Assembly (NCBI RefSeq): GCF_900100765.1 | Contig: NZ_FNFO01000002.1 | Coordinates: forward strand, 62,001 to 126,000 | DNA: 64,000 nucleotides | Direction of reading: 5' to 3' | From: Catalinimonas alkaloidigena | GTDB taxonomy: Bacteria; Bacteroidota; Bacteroidia; Cytophagales; Flexibacteraceae | In this document: positions 29,062 through 37,311 of the stretch, piece by piece | Numbering within the stretch: the first letter of the stretch is position 1 | How the letters are laid out: every line of letters begins with the position of its first letter | Position numbers and translations under genes: made by a program | Notes under the pieces: model-generated | What the model was told of the DNA's origin: nothing | Seen by the model: only the letters and a program-made list of their open reading frames with translations | Databases searched by the model: none

Positions 29062-30009
29062 ATGGAACAGCAAACGTACGACGTAGCGGTGGTCGCGGAC
29101 CTGTGTCTCGACCTGTTGATGACGGGCAACGTAGCGCCGATTTACGGACAGGTAGAACAGTTTGTTGACGACTACGCCGTAGAACTCGGCGGCTCGGCGG
29201 CCATTTTTGCGTCGCAGTTCGCCAAACTGGGCGGCACGGTCGGGCTGCTGGCGGCCGTCGGACGCGATCCGTTCGGCGACTGGCTGCACCACCGACTGGA
29301 AGCGCTGTCGCTCTCGACCGAGTACGTGTTTCGGACGAAGTTGAAAACTTCCGTGGGGCTGGGGCTGGCGAACGGAAACGACCGGGCCATGCTGACCTAC
29401 GCGGGAAGCATGCAGGCCCTGACGCCGGCGGTGGTGACCGGATCGGCGCTGTTGTCGCACACCCGGCACGTACACATCGCCAGCTATTTTCTGCTGACCG
29501 CGCTGCAACCCTACTGGCACGAGGTGCTGCCGACCCTACGGCCGCAGGGCATCTCTGTCTCGCTGGATACCAACTGGGCCCCGGACGAGGACTGGTCGTC
29601 GGTGGTGCCGCTGTTGCCGTACGTAGACCTGTTTATGCCCAACGAGGCGGAAGCACTGTGCATTTCGGGACAGGCAAACGTAGAGGACGCCGCCCGGTGG
29701 CTGGCGCAGTTCGGAGGGCTGGTGGTGATAAAACGCGGGGCCGATGGGGCCTTGATCTGCCAGCACGATGCGCTGAGGCACTTCGCCGTTCCCCGCGACT
29801 TACGCGAGGCGATGCGTCTGGTCGATACCACCGGCGCTGGCGATAACTTCGATGCCGGGATGCTGTTCGGCTGGCTGCGAAGCGAACCGCTCGACGCCTG
29901 CGTGGCGCTGGCGATGCGGTGCGGCACCACGAGCCTCTCGGCCCTCGGCGGAATTGCCGGGCAGGTCAACTTACGGGAAAAGCGCCTCCGCGAAGCACGC
30001 ATGAAGTAA
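29062..30009 (+). CDS. PfkB-family carbohydrate kinase
   Basis: A 315-residue ribokinase/PfkB-fold sugar kinase. It has the N-terminal glycine pair in ELGGSAAIFASQFAKLGG and AAVGRDPFGDW. The C-terminal signature 2 is DTTGAGDNFDAGMLFGW, with Asp261 as the catalytic base in the GAGD anion hole. A lid strand and the PNEAEALCISG motif are present. It phosphorylates the hydroxymethyl of a sugar or sugar derivative with ATP; the exact substrate cannot be read from sequence. It is the first gene of a plus-strand operon, 8 bases before the GMC oxidoreductase, and is divergent from an AraC regulator. Its grouping with an AgaI-like enzyme suggests a keto- or amino-hexose substrate. Confidence 0.9.
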   Translation: MEQQTYDVAVVADLCLDLLMTGNVAPIYGQVEQFVDDYAVELGGSAAIFASQFAKLGGTVGLLAAVGRDPFGDWLHHRLEALSLSTEYVFRTKLKTSVGLGLANGNDRAMLTYAGSMQALTPAVVTGSALLSHTRHVHIASYFLLTALQPYWHEVLPTLRPQGISVSLDTNWAPDEDWSSVVPLLPYVDLFMPNEAEALCISGQANVEDAARWLAQFGGLVVIKRGADGALICQHDALRHFAVPRDLREAMRLVDTTGAGDNFDAGMLFGWLRSEPLDACVALAMRCGTTSLSALGGIAGQVNLREKRLREARMK

Positions 30010-30017
30010 AACAACCT

Positions 30018-31706
30018 ATGGAAACGGAATTTGATGCCATCGTCATCGGGTCGGGCATCTCGGGTGGATGGGCGGCCAAAGAATTGTGTGAACAGGGCCT
30101 GAAAACGCTGCTCCTGGAGCGGGGCCGTAACGTCGAGCACCTGAAAGATTACCCCACGGCCAACTGGGCCCCCTGGCAGATGCCCCACCGCGGGCGGATG
30201 ACGCGCGCCTTTCTGGACGAAAATCCGCTGATTTCCAAAGCGGCCGGATTCGGGGAAGATACGGCGCACTTTTTCGTTCGCGATGCCGATCATCCCTACG
30301 TCCAGCAACGGCCGTTCGACTGGATTCGCGGCTATCAGGTCGGGGGCAAGTCTCTGACCTGGGGGCGGGCCTGCCAGCGGTGGAGCGACTACGAATTCAA
30401 AGCGCCTGCGCGCGACCAGTACGGCATTGCGTGGCCCATCGGTTACGACGACGTGGCCCCCTGGTACACGCACGTCGAAAAATTTATCGGGGTGTGTGGC
30501 AACCACGACGGTCTCGACGCCATGCCCGACGGCGACTTTCTGCCGCCCTTCGACCTCAACTGTGTGGAACAACACATGCAGGCATCGCTCCGTGCGCAGT
30601 ATCCCGATCGGCACCTTGTGCAGGGACGGTGGGCCCACCTGAGCGAACCGAAAGACATTCACCTGCAACAGGGACGCGGGCAGTGCCAGTGCCGGAACCT
30701 CTGCATGCGAGGCTGTCCCTACGGAGGCTATTTCAGTTCGGTCTCTTCTACGATTCCCTGGGCCGCCAACACCGGCAACCTGACCCTCCGGCCGTTTTCT
30801 GTGGTGCACTCCATCGTGTACGACGAAGCGACCGGCAAGGCCGCGGGCGTGAAGGTGATCGACGCCCAGACGAAAGAAGAACTGATGTTTCGGGCGCGTG
30901 TGATTTTTGTCAACGCCTCGGCGCTGAACACCAACCTCATTCTGCTCAACTCCCGGTCGGCGCGCTTTCCCCACGGGCTGGGCAACGACCACGATCTGCT
31001 GGGGCGTTACGTCGGGTTTCACCTGTACCGGGGCTACGCGCAAGGGCGCATCGAAGGCTTCGAAGACAAATACGTTTACGGGCGGAACCCCACCGAGTGC
31101 ATCATCGCCAACTACCGGAATCTGTACCGGAACGACCAGGCTTTCAAGGGCGGCTACACCACCTTCACCGGGGCCTATCGCGTGCGGAAAGACCACGCGC
31201 CGGGCGAAGTGCAACTTGGCGGGGAGTACAAAGACCGGCTCAGCGAGGCGGGCGACTGGTACGTCTACATGTACATGCAGGGGGAAACCATGCCCAAAGC
31301 CTCGAACCGTGTGTACCTGAGCGAAGACGAAACCGACCCGTGGGGTATTCCGAAGCTGGTGACCGACGTAGGATACGACGAAAACGACGAGAAGATGATC
31401 GCCGACTTTTTGCAGGAGAGCCGCCAGATGCTGACGGCCATGGGGTGTCAGGACATCTCTACGCACGACAACCACCAGGCCCCCGGCCTCGACATCCACG
31501 AAATGGGCGGGGCGCGGATGGGCCACGATCCCAAAACCTCGCTGCTGAATGCACACAACCAACTGCACGCCTGCCCGAACGTTTTCGTGACGGATGGGGC
31601 CTGCATGACCAGCACGGGCAACCAGAGTCCGTCGATTCTGTACATGGCGCTGACCGCGCGGGCGGCTACCTACGCGGCGGCGCAGGTCAAACAAGGAACT
31701 TTATAA
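30018..31706 (+). CDS. GMC-family FAD-dependent sugar oxidoreductase with Cys cluster
   Basis: A 562-residue flavoprotein starting at ATG 30018; the frame is open further upstream into pfkB but METEFDAIVIGSGISGG is the natural N-terminus. It has the dinucleotide motif GSGISGG (11-17), LLLERG at the end of beta-2, and the GMC active-site region HEMGGARMG with its His and the downstream Asn in STGNQSPSILYMAL. A Cys cluster CxCxxxCxxxC (Cys223, 225, 229, 233) is like that in Bacteroidota GMC enzymes of the sugar 3-dehydrogenase type, and recalls the iron-sulfur site of FAD glucose dehydrogenase alpha subunits. There is no Tat or Sec signal, so it appears cytosolic. It likely oxidises a ring hydroxyl of a sugar or glycoside. 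Confidence 0.9.
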   Translation: METEFDAIVIGSGISGGWAAKELCEQGLKTLLLERGRNVEHLKDYPTANWAPWQMPHRGRMTRAFLDENPLISKAAGFGEDTAHFFVRDADHPYVQQRPFDWIRGYQVGGKSLTWGRACQRWSDYEFKAPARDQYGIAWPIGYDDVAPWYTHVEKFIGVCGNHDGLDAMPDGDFLPPFDLNCVEQHMQASLRAQYPDRHLVQGRWAHLSEPKDIHLQQGRGQCQCRNLCMRGCPYGGYFSSVSSTIPWAANTGNLTLRPFSVVHSIVYDEATGKAAGVKVIDAQTKEELMFRARVIFVNASALNTNLILLNSRSARFPHGLGNDHDLLGRYVGFHLYRGYAQGRIEGFEDKYVYGRNPTECIIANYRNLYRNDQAFKGGYTTFTGAYRVRKDHAPGEVQLGGEYKDRLSEAGDWYVYMYMQGETMPKASNRVYLSEDETDPWGIPKLVTDVGYDENDEKMIADFLQESRQMLTAMGCQDISTHDNHQAPGLDIHEMGGARMGHDPKTSLLNAHNQLHACPNVFVTDGACMTSTGNQSPSILYMALTARAATYAAAQVKQGTL

Positions 31707-31727
31707 CCCACTTACCACCACACCCTT

Positions 31728-32813
31728 ATGGATAAAAAAGTAGGAGTAGGCCTGATCGGCTCCCAGTTCATCACCACCATCCATGCCGAAGCGCTGAAGT
31801 CTGTCGCCGATGCCGAAGTCCGGGCCGTGATGTCGCCCACCGCCGGCCACGCGCAGGCGTTTGCTGAGAAGTTCGGCATTCCGCGGCACTTCACCGACCT
31901 GGACCAGATGCTGGCGCAGGACGACATCGACATGGTGGTAATCGGCGCTCCCAACTACCTGCACTGCGACATCACCCTGAAGGCCGCCGCAGCCGGAAAA
32001 CACATCGTGGTCGAGAAGCCGTTCTGCATGAACCTGGCCGAAGCCGACCGGATGATTGCCGCCTGTCGTGACGCGAAGGTGAAGCTGATGTACGCCGAAG
32101 AGCTTTGTTTCACCCCGAAGTACGTACGCCTCAAAGCGCTGTTGGACGAAGGCGCTCTGGGCAGACCGGTGTTTTTCAAGCAGTCGGAGAAACACGACGG
32201 ACCGCACGCCGACCACTTCTGGGATGTGGAGCGGTCGGGCGGGGGCGTCACGATGGACATGGGCTGCCACGCCATTCAGTTCTTCCGGTGGCTGAACGGG
32301 GACCATGCCATTACGTCGGTCTACGCGCAGATGAACACCAGCGTCCACGCGGACAAAACCGAGGGCGACGACAACGCCCTCCTGATCCTGGAATTTGAAA
32401 ACGGCGTTGTGGCCCTGGCCGAAGAGAGCTGGACCAAACTGGGCGGCATGGACGACCGGGCCGAAATTCACGGGTCGGAAGGGGTGGCGTACGCCGATGT
32501 GTTGCAAGGCAACTCCATCCAGACCTACAGCACCAAAGGCGTGGGGTACGCGGTGGAAAAAGCCGGCAATACGGTCGGCTGGAGTTTCACGATGTACGAG
32601 GAGATCTGGAACTACGGCTTTCCGCAGGAATTCGCCCATTTTGTCGATTGTGTGAAACACGACAAGCAACCCCTGGTGACCGGAGAAGACGGCCGGGCGG
32701 TGCTCGAAGTAATTTTTGCGGCCTACGCCTCGGCCGGTACGGGCCAGAAAGTGGCGCTGCCGTTCCGGACCGATGCCGACAAACCCTACAAACTCTGGAA
32801 AAAAAGAGAATGA
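31728..32813 (+). CDS. Gfo/Idh/MocA-family NAD(P)-dependent oxidoreductase
   Basis: A 361-residue dehydrogenase. The N-terminal Rossmann domain opens with VGVGLIGSQFITTIHAEAL (GLIGxxF form of the nucleotide loop) and carries PNYLHCDITLKAAAAGKHIVVEKPF, with the diagnostic EKP lysine. The C-terminal alpha/beta domain has the catalytic-site pattern GGGVTMDMGCHAIQFFRW (Asp and His). Family members oxidise or reduce hydroxyls of inositols, glucose, amino sugars or 3-keto-sugars. The location 21 bases after a GMC oxidoreductase suggests that the two act in sequence on one sugar. No signal peptide, so it is cytosolic. Confidence 0.92.
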   Translation: MDKKVGVGLIGSQFITTIHAEALKSVADAEVRAVMSPTAGHAQAFAEKFGIPRHFTDLDQMLAQDDIDMVVIGAPNYLHCDITLKAAAAGKHIVVEKPFCMNLAEADRMIAACRDAKVKLMYAEELCFTPKYVRLKALLDEGALGRPVFFKQSEKHDGPHADHFWDVERSGGGVTMDMGCHAIQFFRWLNGDHAITSVYAQMNTSVHADKTEGDDNALLILEFENGVVALAEESWTKLGGMDDRAEIHGSEGVAYADVLQGNSIQTYSTKGVGYAVEKAGNTVGWSFTMYEEIWNYGFPQEFAHFVDCVKHDKQPLVTGEDGRAVLEVIFAAYASAGTGQKVALPFRTDADKPYKLWKKRE

Positions 32814-32848
32814 AGCGTACGAACGCTTCCTGATAGACCCGTCATACC

Positions 32849-33550
32849 ATGAACATCACGTACTGGGAGGATTACGCTCAGATGAGCGTACGCGCTGCGG
32901 CTCTGGTGCTCGCAGAGATTACTCAAAAGCCTAACCTGCTGCTGTGCGCGGCTACGGGCCACTCGCCGGCGGGCCTCTACGAGGAGCTGGTCGAACACGC
33001 CGCCTCGAACCCCGCGCTGTTTGGGCAACTGCGGGTCGTGAAACTCGACGAGTGGGGTGGAGTGTCGCCTCAGTCGCCCATCTCGTGCGAGCACTACCTG
33101 CAAACCCGGTTGGTGCAGCCGCTGCGCATTGCGCCCGAGCGCTACCTGTCGTTCCGGTCCGAGGCGGCCGACCCTGCCGAAGAGTGTCAGCGCGTTCAGG
33201 AGGCGCTCGATCAGGTCGGCCCGCTCGACGTCTGCATTCTGGGCATCGGCCAGAACGGACACCTCGCGTTGAACGAACCGCATCCCACCCTGGAGCCGCT
33301 GTGTCACGTCGCGCAGCTGTCGGACACTACCTTGCATCACCCCATGTTTCAGGGCGAAGCGGCTCCGTCGTTCGGGCTTACGCTGGGCATGCAGGCGTTG
33401 TTGCAGGCCAGGAAAGTCATTTTGCTGGTGGCGGGCGCACACAAAGAACAGGCGCGGGAAGCACTCCTGTCGGGGAAAATTACCACGGCATTACCCGCCT
33501 CGTTCCTGTGGCTGCACCGCGATGTGGAATGCCTCGTGGTGAAAGCGTAA
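32849..33550 (+). CDS. AgaI-like sugar-phosphate isomerase/deaminase (NagB fold)
   Basis: A 233-residue NagB/RpiA-fold enzyme. It is closest to E. coli AgaI in what I can recall: KLDEWGG (Asp67), ISCEHYLQTRLVQPL, SFRSEA, LDVCILGIGQNGHLALNEP, TTLHHPMF, and TALPASFLWLHRDVECL. The loop Asn136-Gly-His138 with Glu143 differs from NagB, where the first residue is Asp; this Asn is also the AgaI state. AgaI-type enzymes are proposed to convert galactosamine-6-phosphate to tagatose-6-phosphate plus ammonia. Here the gene is last in an operon with a PfkB kinase and two dehydrogenases, which is not the canonical aga arrangement. A 6-phosphogluconolactonase activity is less likely given these motifs. Confidence 0.85.
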   Translation: MNITYWEDYAQMSVRAAALVLAEITQKPNLLLCAATGHSPAGLYEELVEHAASNPALFGQLRVVKLDEWGGVSPQSPISCEHYLQTRLVQPLRIAPERYLSFRSEAADPAEECQRVQEALDQVGPLDVCILGIGQNGHLALNEPHPTLEPLCHVAQLSDTTLHHPMFQGEAAPSFGLTLGMQALLQARKVILLVAGAHKEQAREALLSGKITTALPASFLWLHRDVECLVVKA

Positions 33551-33559
33551 CGTGTTGGG

Positions 33560-34735
33560 TTAGTTAGCTGCCGTTACGGTAAAGGGCACGGTAAACTGGG
33601 CGCGGTCCCATTGGAGGTGCAACGCACCGCCGTCGGGCGTTTCCTGCACCTGAATGGTGAACAGTTCGACCGGAGCGGCCAGCTTCCCGATGCGCATGGG
33701 CACCCGTCCCAGGTCGTGTGTCGGGTCGTAGGCATTGCCGTTCTGCCCCGTTTGTCGGCTGATGATCAGCGTGCCGCCGCTGGGGGCGGGGATTGTAAAG
33801 AGGGTGTACTCGCCGGGTGGCACATCCAGGTCGCCGAAGCGCAGCGTGCGGTCGGTTGCCAAGTGCGTGGCGCGGTTGGCACCGGTCCGCCACACTTCGT
33901 TCCAGGGCACCAGCGTCCCGAAAATCTCGCGCCCCCGCTTGGCCGGTTGTCCGTAATCGAGTTTCAGGTGAGCGCCCTGTACCGTGGCTTCGGCCGTACC
34001 CCGACCCGAAAGCGGCCCAAACGGATGTCCGGCGTTTTCCTGCGCGGCGAAGTGTTGCGCAAACCGATCTACATCCACGTTGTAAAGACGCTTGACGGTA
34101 AGCTTGCGGGTGGTTGCCCCCGCATCCAGTTGAATCAATTGTCCATCGTCGTCCACCTTCACTTCCATCGTGCCCCGATAGGGATGCGTCACGGTCATTT
34201 CGCCGGAACCGGTCTTGCGCACCACGAACGATAAAAGTCCGCGCTCGGTAAAAAGCGTCTGGACGAGGCTGTCTTGTCGCGTAGCGTCGGCGCGCCGGAG
34301 CATCAGTTCAAAAGGCCAGTGGACCATTTCTACAAACGGCAGCATGGGCTCCTGCCGCGCGATGCGTCGCTGTTCGGTCCGGCCGCCTTCGGTAAGGGTG
34401 ACCTGCACGCTGTCGCCGGTAGGGGTGGGTTCGTATACTTCCCGCCGGAGGGTTTCACCGGCCGGCGTTTCGGTCGTGGCTTCGTAGCGGTAAAGCCCGC
34501 CGGTCTGGTTGAATTGCAGAAAATAATGGCTGAGCTGGGTTTGGGGGGAGCGGATCACGGCATCGGCCCGGAGCGCCGCCGGGGTGTATTCGAACTGCTC
34601 CAGCGCGAGCGTATCGGTGCCGAGCAGGGTAATCATGGCACCGCGTTCCACTTTGGCTATGTTGGTCGGTTGGGTAGCGCAGGCGGCGAGCACAAACAGC
34701 AGCAAGGCTAAAAAAACGGGGGTACGAGATTGCAT
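33560..34735 (-). CDS. DUF2911 lipoprotein
   Basis: A 391-residue predicted lipoprotein (signal LLLFVLAAC, lipid on Cys19). The N-terminal half is a beta-rich domain I do not recognise (about residues 30-215). The C-terminal half is DUF2911, with its hallmark LDYGQPAKRGREIFGTLVPWNEVWRTGANRAT (seen as KRGREIFGTLVPWNEVWRTG), then DVPPGEYTLFTIP and GTLIISRQTGQNG. DUF2911 is very common in Bacteroidota envelope proteins and has no known activity. It converges on the sugar operon with only 9 bases between stops and shares no regulation with it that I can see. Confidence 0.88.
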   Translation of the reverse strand: MQSRTPVFLALLLFVLAACATQPTNIAKVERGAMITLLGTDTLALEQFEYTPAALRADAVIRSPQTQLSHYFLQFNQTGGLYRYEATTETPAGETLRREVYEPTPTGDSVQVTLTEGGRTEQRRIARQEPMLPFVEMVHWPFELMLRRADATRQDSLVQTLFTERGLLSFVVRKTGSGEMTVTHPYRGTMEVKVDDDGQLIQLDAGATTRKLTVKRLYNVDVDRFAQHFAAQENAGHPFGPLSGRGTAEATVQGAHLKLDYGQPAKRGREIFGTLVPWNEVWRTGANRATHLATDRTLRFGDLDVPPGEYTLFTIPAPSGGTLIISRQTGQNGNAYDPTHDLGRVPMRIGKLAAPVELFTIQVQETPDGGALHLQWDRAQFTVPFTVTAAN

Positions 34736-34822
34736 AGGAGGTCAGCGTGGGTGGCGGTCAAATTAAAAATTTGTGTCCACTTCTGCATGCCCTTCTGCAA
34801 AATCGCCGCACAGGTCCTTTTC

Positions 34823-35770
34823 TCAGGGCGAGAGCAGCGTCTGCACGACCTCGGTGGGGAAGGGCGCCAGGTTCAAGTGCGGTTGCAACCACAGATGGCG
34901 GTCGCGGCGGGCCGCTTCCAGGTCCATGTCGTGCGGGGCGTTGTACCACAGCTGGGTTTTGGGCTGGCTGGCGATTTCGTAGAACGCATTGGCGACGTCG
35001 TGGGAAATGTAAATGTCGTGCTGTGCGAACTGGAACAGAAGCGCGGCCGGCGCGGCCTGGGCGACAAACTGCTCGGGATCGACGGACGCGAGCGCCTGCC
35101 GGTAGTGGGCCTCGCCCGCCGTGGCGGTATGGGGCCAGTATTTTAACGACCAGTCGCTGAACGTCCCCATGCCGGTAATCAGCACGTAGGCGCGGATGCG
35201 CTCTTCCAGGCCGGAAAGAATGGCGCCGTACATAGCCCCGTAATCGTGCCCTACATACGCCACCCGCTGCGGGTCTACTTCAGGTTGGGCCAGCAGCAGG
35301 TCGAGCGAACGCCGCGCATCGATGGTCTGGTCAACCACGTGCTGGCGGTCGGTGGGGCCGTCGGTGGGTTGTTCGCGCCACGGGAAATACCCTTGGAGCA
35401 GCAGGGACGTAACGCCCTGTTGGGCCAGTGCTGTCGCCTCGTCCAGAAATTGCGTGCGGTCGCCGTGCGGCTCGCCCAGCCAGTGAAAAAACAGAACGCC
35501 GGCCGTGGGGGCCGTGGTGTGTAGGGGTTGAATCAGATACGCCTTCAACAGACCGTGGTCCGGCTGATACGACGGGTAGCTGATGTCCTGAATCAGAATG
35601 CCGGCCTGTTGCCAGGAAGAATCGACCGTAAAGTTCACGTCCGTTTGTTCGTAAGCGAAGGCCTCGGCCAGCGGGGGCGGCGTGTGTGCCTCCTGAGACG
35701 CAGGAACGCAGGCCGTATCGAGCAGAAGCAACAAAAAAAGTAGGGTAGAAAGCGTAGAAGCGTAAGCCAT
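34823..35770 (-). CDS. Alpha/beta hydrolase with Asp nucleophile (dienelactone-hydrolase-like fold)
   Basis: A 315-residue exported alpha/beta hydrolase from ATG 35770; an ATG at 35836 falls inside the upstream terminator, so it is rejected. An N-terminal hydrophobic segment (1-18) ends in DTAC, a weak lipobox. The nucleophile elbow reads GHDYGAMYG, putting Asp176 where Ser is usual. The likely acid is Asp252 (FAQHD) and the base His280 (NAPHDMD). Aspartate nucleophiles occur in haloalkane and fluoroacetate dehalogenases and epoxide hydrolases of this fold, so the reaction may go through an ester intermediate on Asp rather than a simple serine esterase route. Substrate unknown. It stands alone between two unrelated genes. 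Confidence 0.78.
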   Translation of the reverse strand: MAYASTLSTLLFLLLLLDTACVPASQEAHTPPPLAEAFAYEQTDVNFTVDSSWQQAGILIQDISYPSYQPDHGLLKAYLIQPLHTTAPTAGVLFFHWLGEPHGDRTQFLDEATALAQQGVTSLLLQGYFPWREQPTDGPTDRQHVVDQTIDARRSLDLLLAQPEVDPQRVAYVGHDYGAMYGAILSGLEERIRAYVLITGMGTFSDWSLKYWPHTATAGEAHYRQALASVDPEQFVAQAAPAALLFQFAQHDIYISHDVANAFYEIASQPKTQLWYNAPHDMDLEAARRDRHLWLQPHLNLAPFPTEVVQTLLSP

Positions 35771-35836
35771 AATGAACAAGATACGCAACGCTCCTCCGGC
35801 GCTCTTGTAGAAACCCGACAAGTGTTCGCCGCCCAT

Positions 35837-35873
35837 AAAAAAATCCCTTCCCCGTCGGCGGACGGAGAAGGGA
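35837..35873 (-). terminator. Rho-independent terminator of the SDR gene
   Basis: TCCCTTCCCCGTC (35844-35856) and GACGGAGAAGGGA (35861-35873) form a 13-base stem with one mismatch and a GGCG loop; on the minus strand it is followed by seven or eight T. It sits 24 bases after the stop of the SDR/NmrA gene. Confidence 0.85.
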
Positions 35874-35896
35874 AGGAAAGAAGTGGCCCGCAGGCT

Positions 35897-36769
35897 TTAC
35901 GCGTGCTGGTAAACCGTCTTCAGAAAGTCGCGCGCCGAGGTTGGGGCATGGCCCAACAGGGTTTCCAGATCGGACGTGGGTAGGTCGAATTCGCCCTGTT
36001 GGATGGCCTGACAAAAGCCCACCGTAAAGCCGATCGCTTGCTCGGGTACGCCTGCCTCGCTGAGCGTCTTCTGAAACACTTCGACCGACGGGGCGTGGTA
36101 CGCGATGGGCTGGCCGGTCAGGTCACTCAGGAGAGTCGCGATGTCCTGAAACGAATACGAGGTGACGTTGGCGATTTCGTACGACCGATTGGTGTGCCCC
36201 TCGGAGGTGAGCACGCGGGCGGCGGCTTCGGCCATGTCGCGACGCGAAGCATAGGCGGCTTTCCCTTCGCCGGCCGGTAGGTAGATCGTGCCGGTTTCCA
36301 GGACGTTGTCGCCAATGAACATCGGCAACACGTCCATGTACAGACTGTTGCGAAGGAAGGTATAGGTCATGCCCGAGGCCTTCAGGTGCTCTTCCGTAGC
36401 CAAGTGCTGCTGCGCGACCGAACCGAGAGGCGAATTGGGGTCGTCGCTTTTGCGCTGGAAGCTCGTGTAAATCACGTGTTTCACGCCCGCTGCCTGCGCT
36501 GCTTTCACCACGTTCGCATGCTGCGCATCGCGGTTGACCAGATCGCTGCTGGAAACAAACAACAGTTTCTCAACGCCCTGGAAAGCCCGCACGAGCGAGT
36601 CGTAGTCGTTGTAGTCGCCCTGCCGTACGTCGATGCCTTTGGCGCGTAGCGGCGCGGCTTTCTCCGGATGGCGGGCCAGCGCGGCCAGCTGAGCAGCGTC
36701 GGTGGTTTGCAGAAGAAAATCGATGGCGTCCGTGCCGAAATGGCCGGTAGCTCCTGTGATCAGTATCAT
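35897..36769 (-). CDS. NmrA-like SDR, NAD(P)H:quinone oxidoreductase QorB-like
   Basis: A 290-residue atypical short-chain dehydrogenase. The N-terminal MILITGATGHFGTDAIDFLL carries the GxxGxxG NAD(P)H loop, and DVRQGDYNDYDSL and LLFVSSSDLVNRDAQHANVV are typical of the QorB/NmrA subgroup (E. coli YtfG/QorB, about 286 residues). QorB reduces quinones with NADPH. The gene is divergent from an HxlR-type regulator of the YodB/QorR group across a 173-base spacer with a GTTAC-N5-GTAAC inverted repeat. That pairing is the known arrangement for quinone- or aldehyde-stress modules, so the enzyme probably detoxifies electrophilic quinones in the cytosol. It ends in its own terminator. Confidence 0.85.
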   Translation of the reverse strand: MILITGATGHFGTDAIDFLLQTTDAAQLAALARHPEKAAPLRAKGIDVRQGDYNDYDSLVRAFQGVEKLLFVSSSDLVNRDAQHANVVKAAQAAGVKHVIYTSFQRKSDDPNSPLGSVAQQHLATEEHLKASGMTYTFLRNSLYMDVLPMFIGDNVLETGTIYLPAGEGKAAYASRRDMAEAAARVLTSEGHTNRSYEIANVTSYSFQDIATLLSDLTGQPIAYHAPSVEVFQKTLSEAGVPEQAIGFTVGFCQAIQQGEFDLPTSDLETLLGHAPTSARDFLKTVYQHA

Positions 36770-36832
36770 AATAAAATGCGATTTGTTGTGAAAAGGGCTC
36801 GCACAACCAGGTTGCGAACCTAAGGGTACTTG

Positions 36833-36847
36833 GTTACTTTTGGTAAC
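36833..36847. promoter_or_regulatory. Candidate HxlR operator (GTTAC-N5-GTAAC)
   Basis: A perfect inverted repeat GTTAC (36833-36837) TTTTG GTAAC (36843-36847) lies in the spacer between the SDR and the HxlR gene, 64 bases from the SDR start and 96 from the regulator start. A related half, GTACTT, occurs just upstream at 36827. HxlR proteins bind short dyads of this size. Confidence 0.5.
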
Positions 36848-36942
36848 TCAAAGGTAGACGCGAAAAAAGGGCCTCGCAAGAAGGCACCTGCCGGTAAGCC
36901 GGTTACGTCCAGGAAACAAATGCTGATAATCAGGAGCTTAGC

Positions 36943-37311
36943 ATGGAAGCAAAAGTAGAAAAATACCAGAACAACGGTAATTGCCCAGTGCGGCAGGTGT
37001 TGGATCGGCTCGGTGACAAGTGGTCGATGCTCGTGTTGCTGATTCTGAGCGAACAGGGCACGCTGCGCTTCAAAGCCATTCAGCGGTCCATCGGCGACAT
37101 CTCACAGAAAATGCTGACCGTGACGCTACGCACGCTGGAAGCCGATGGGCTGGTGTCGCGCCGGCAATACGCCGAAATTCCGCCCCGGGTCGAGTACGAA
37201 CTCACGGACCTGGGGCAGAGCCTGTTGCCGCACATCAACCGCCTGGCAGCGTGGGCCGTGCAGCACATGGAAGAAATTACACAACACCGGGCGGCGTACC
37301 CGGGCAGATAG
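36943..37311 (+). CDS. HxlR-family transcriptional regulator (redox-sensing Cys)
   Basis: A 122-residue winged-helix regulator with the HxlR hallmarks NCPVRQVLDRLGDKWSMLVL, seen as NCPVRQVLDRLGDKW, then LRFKAIQRSIGDISQKMLT and YAEIPPRVEYELTDLG. Cys14 matches the single conserved cysteine by which B. subtilis YodB/CatR/HypR and corynebacterial QorR sense quinones, diamide or aldehydes. It is the only cysteine in the protein. The neighbour across the divergent spacer is a QorB-like reductase, so repression of that gene, relieved by Cys14 oxidation or alkylation, is the likely circuit. Its 3' end overlaps the convergent molybdenum-carrier-like gene by 35 bases. Confidence 0.9.
   Translation: MEAKVEKYQNNGNCPVRQVLDRLGDKWSMLVLLILSEQGTLRFKAIQRSIGDISQKMLTVTLRTLEADGLVSRRQYAEIPPRVEYELTDLGQSLLPHINRLAAWAVQHMEEITQHRAAYPGR

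Noticed and set aside
32849-33550. 6-phosphogluconolactonase or classical NagB
   Set aside because: The loop GQNGHLALNEP has Asn rather than the NagB Asp, and several blocks match AgaI far better; no oxidative pentose phosphate genes are adjacent.
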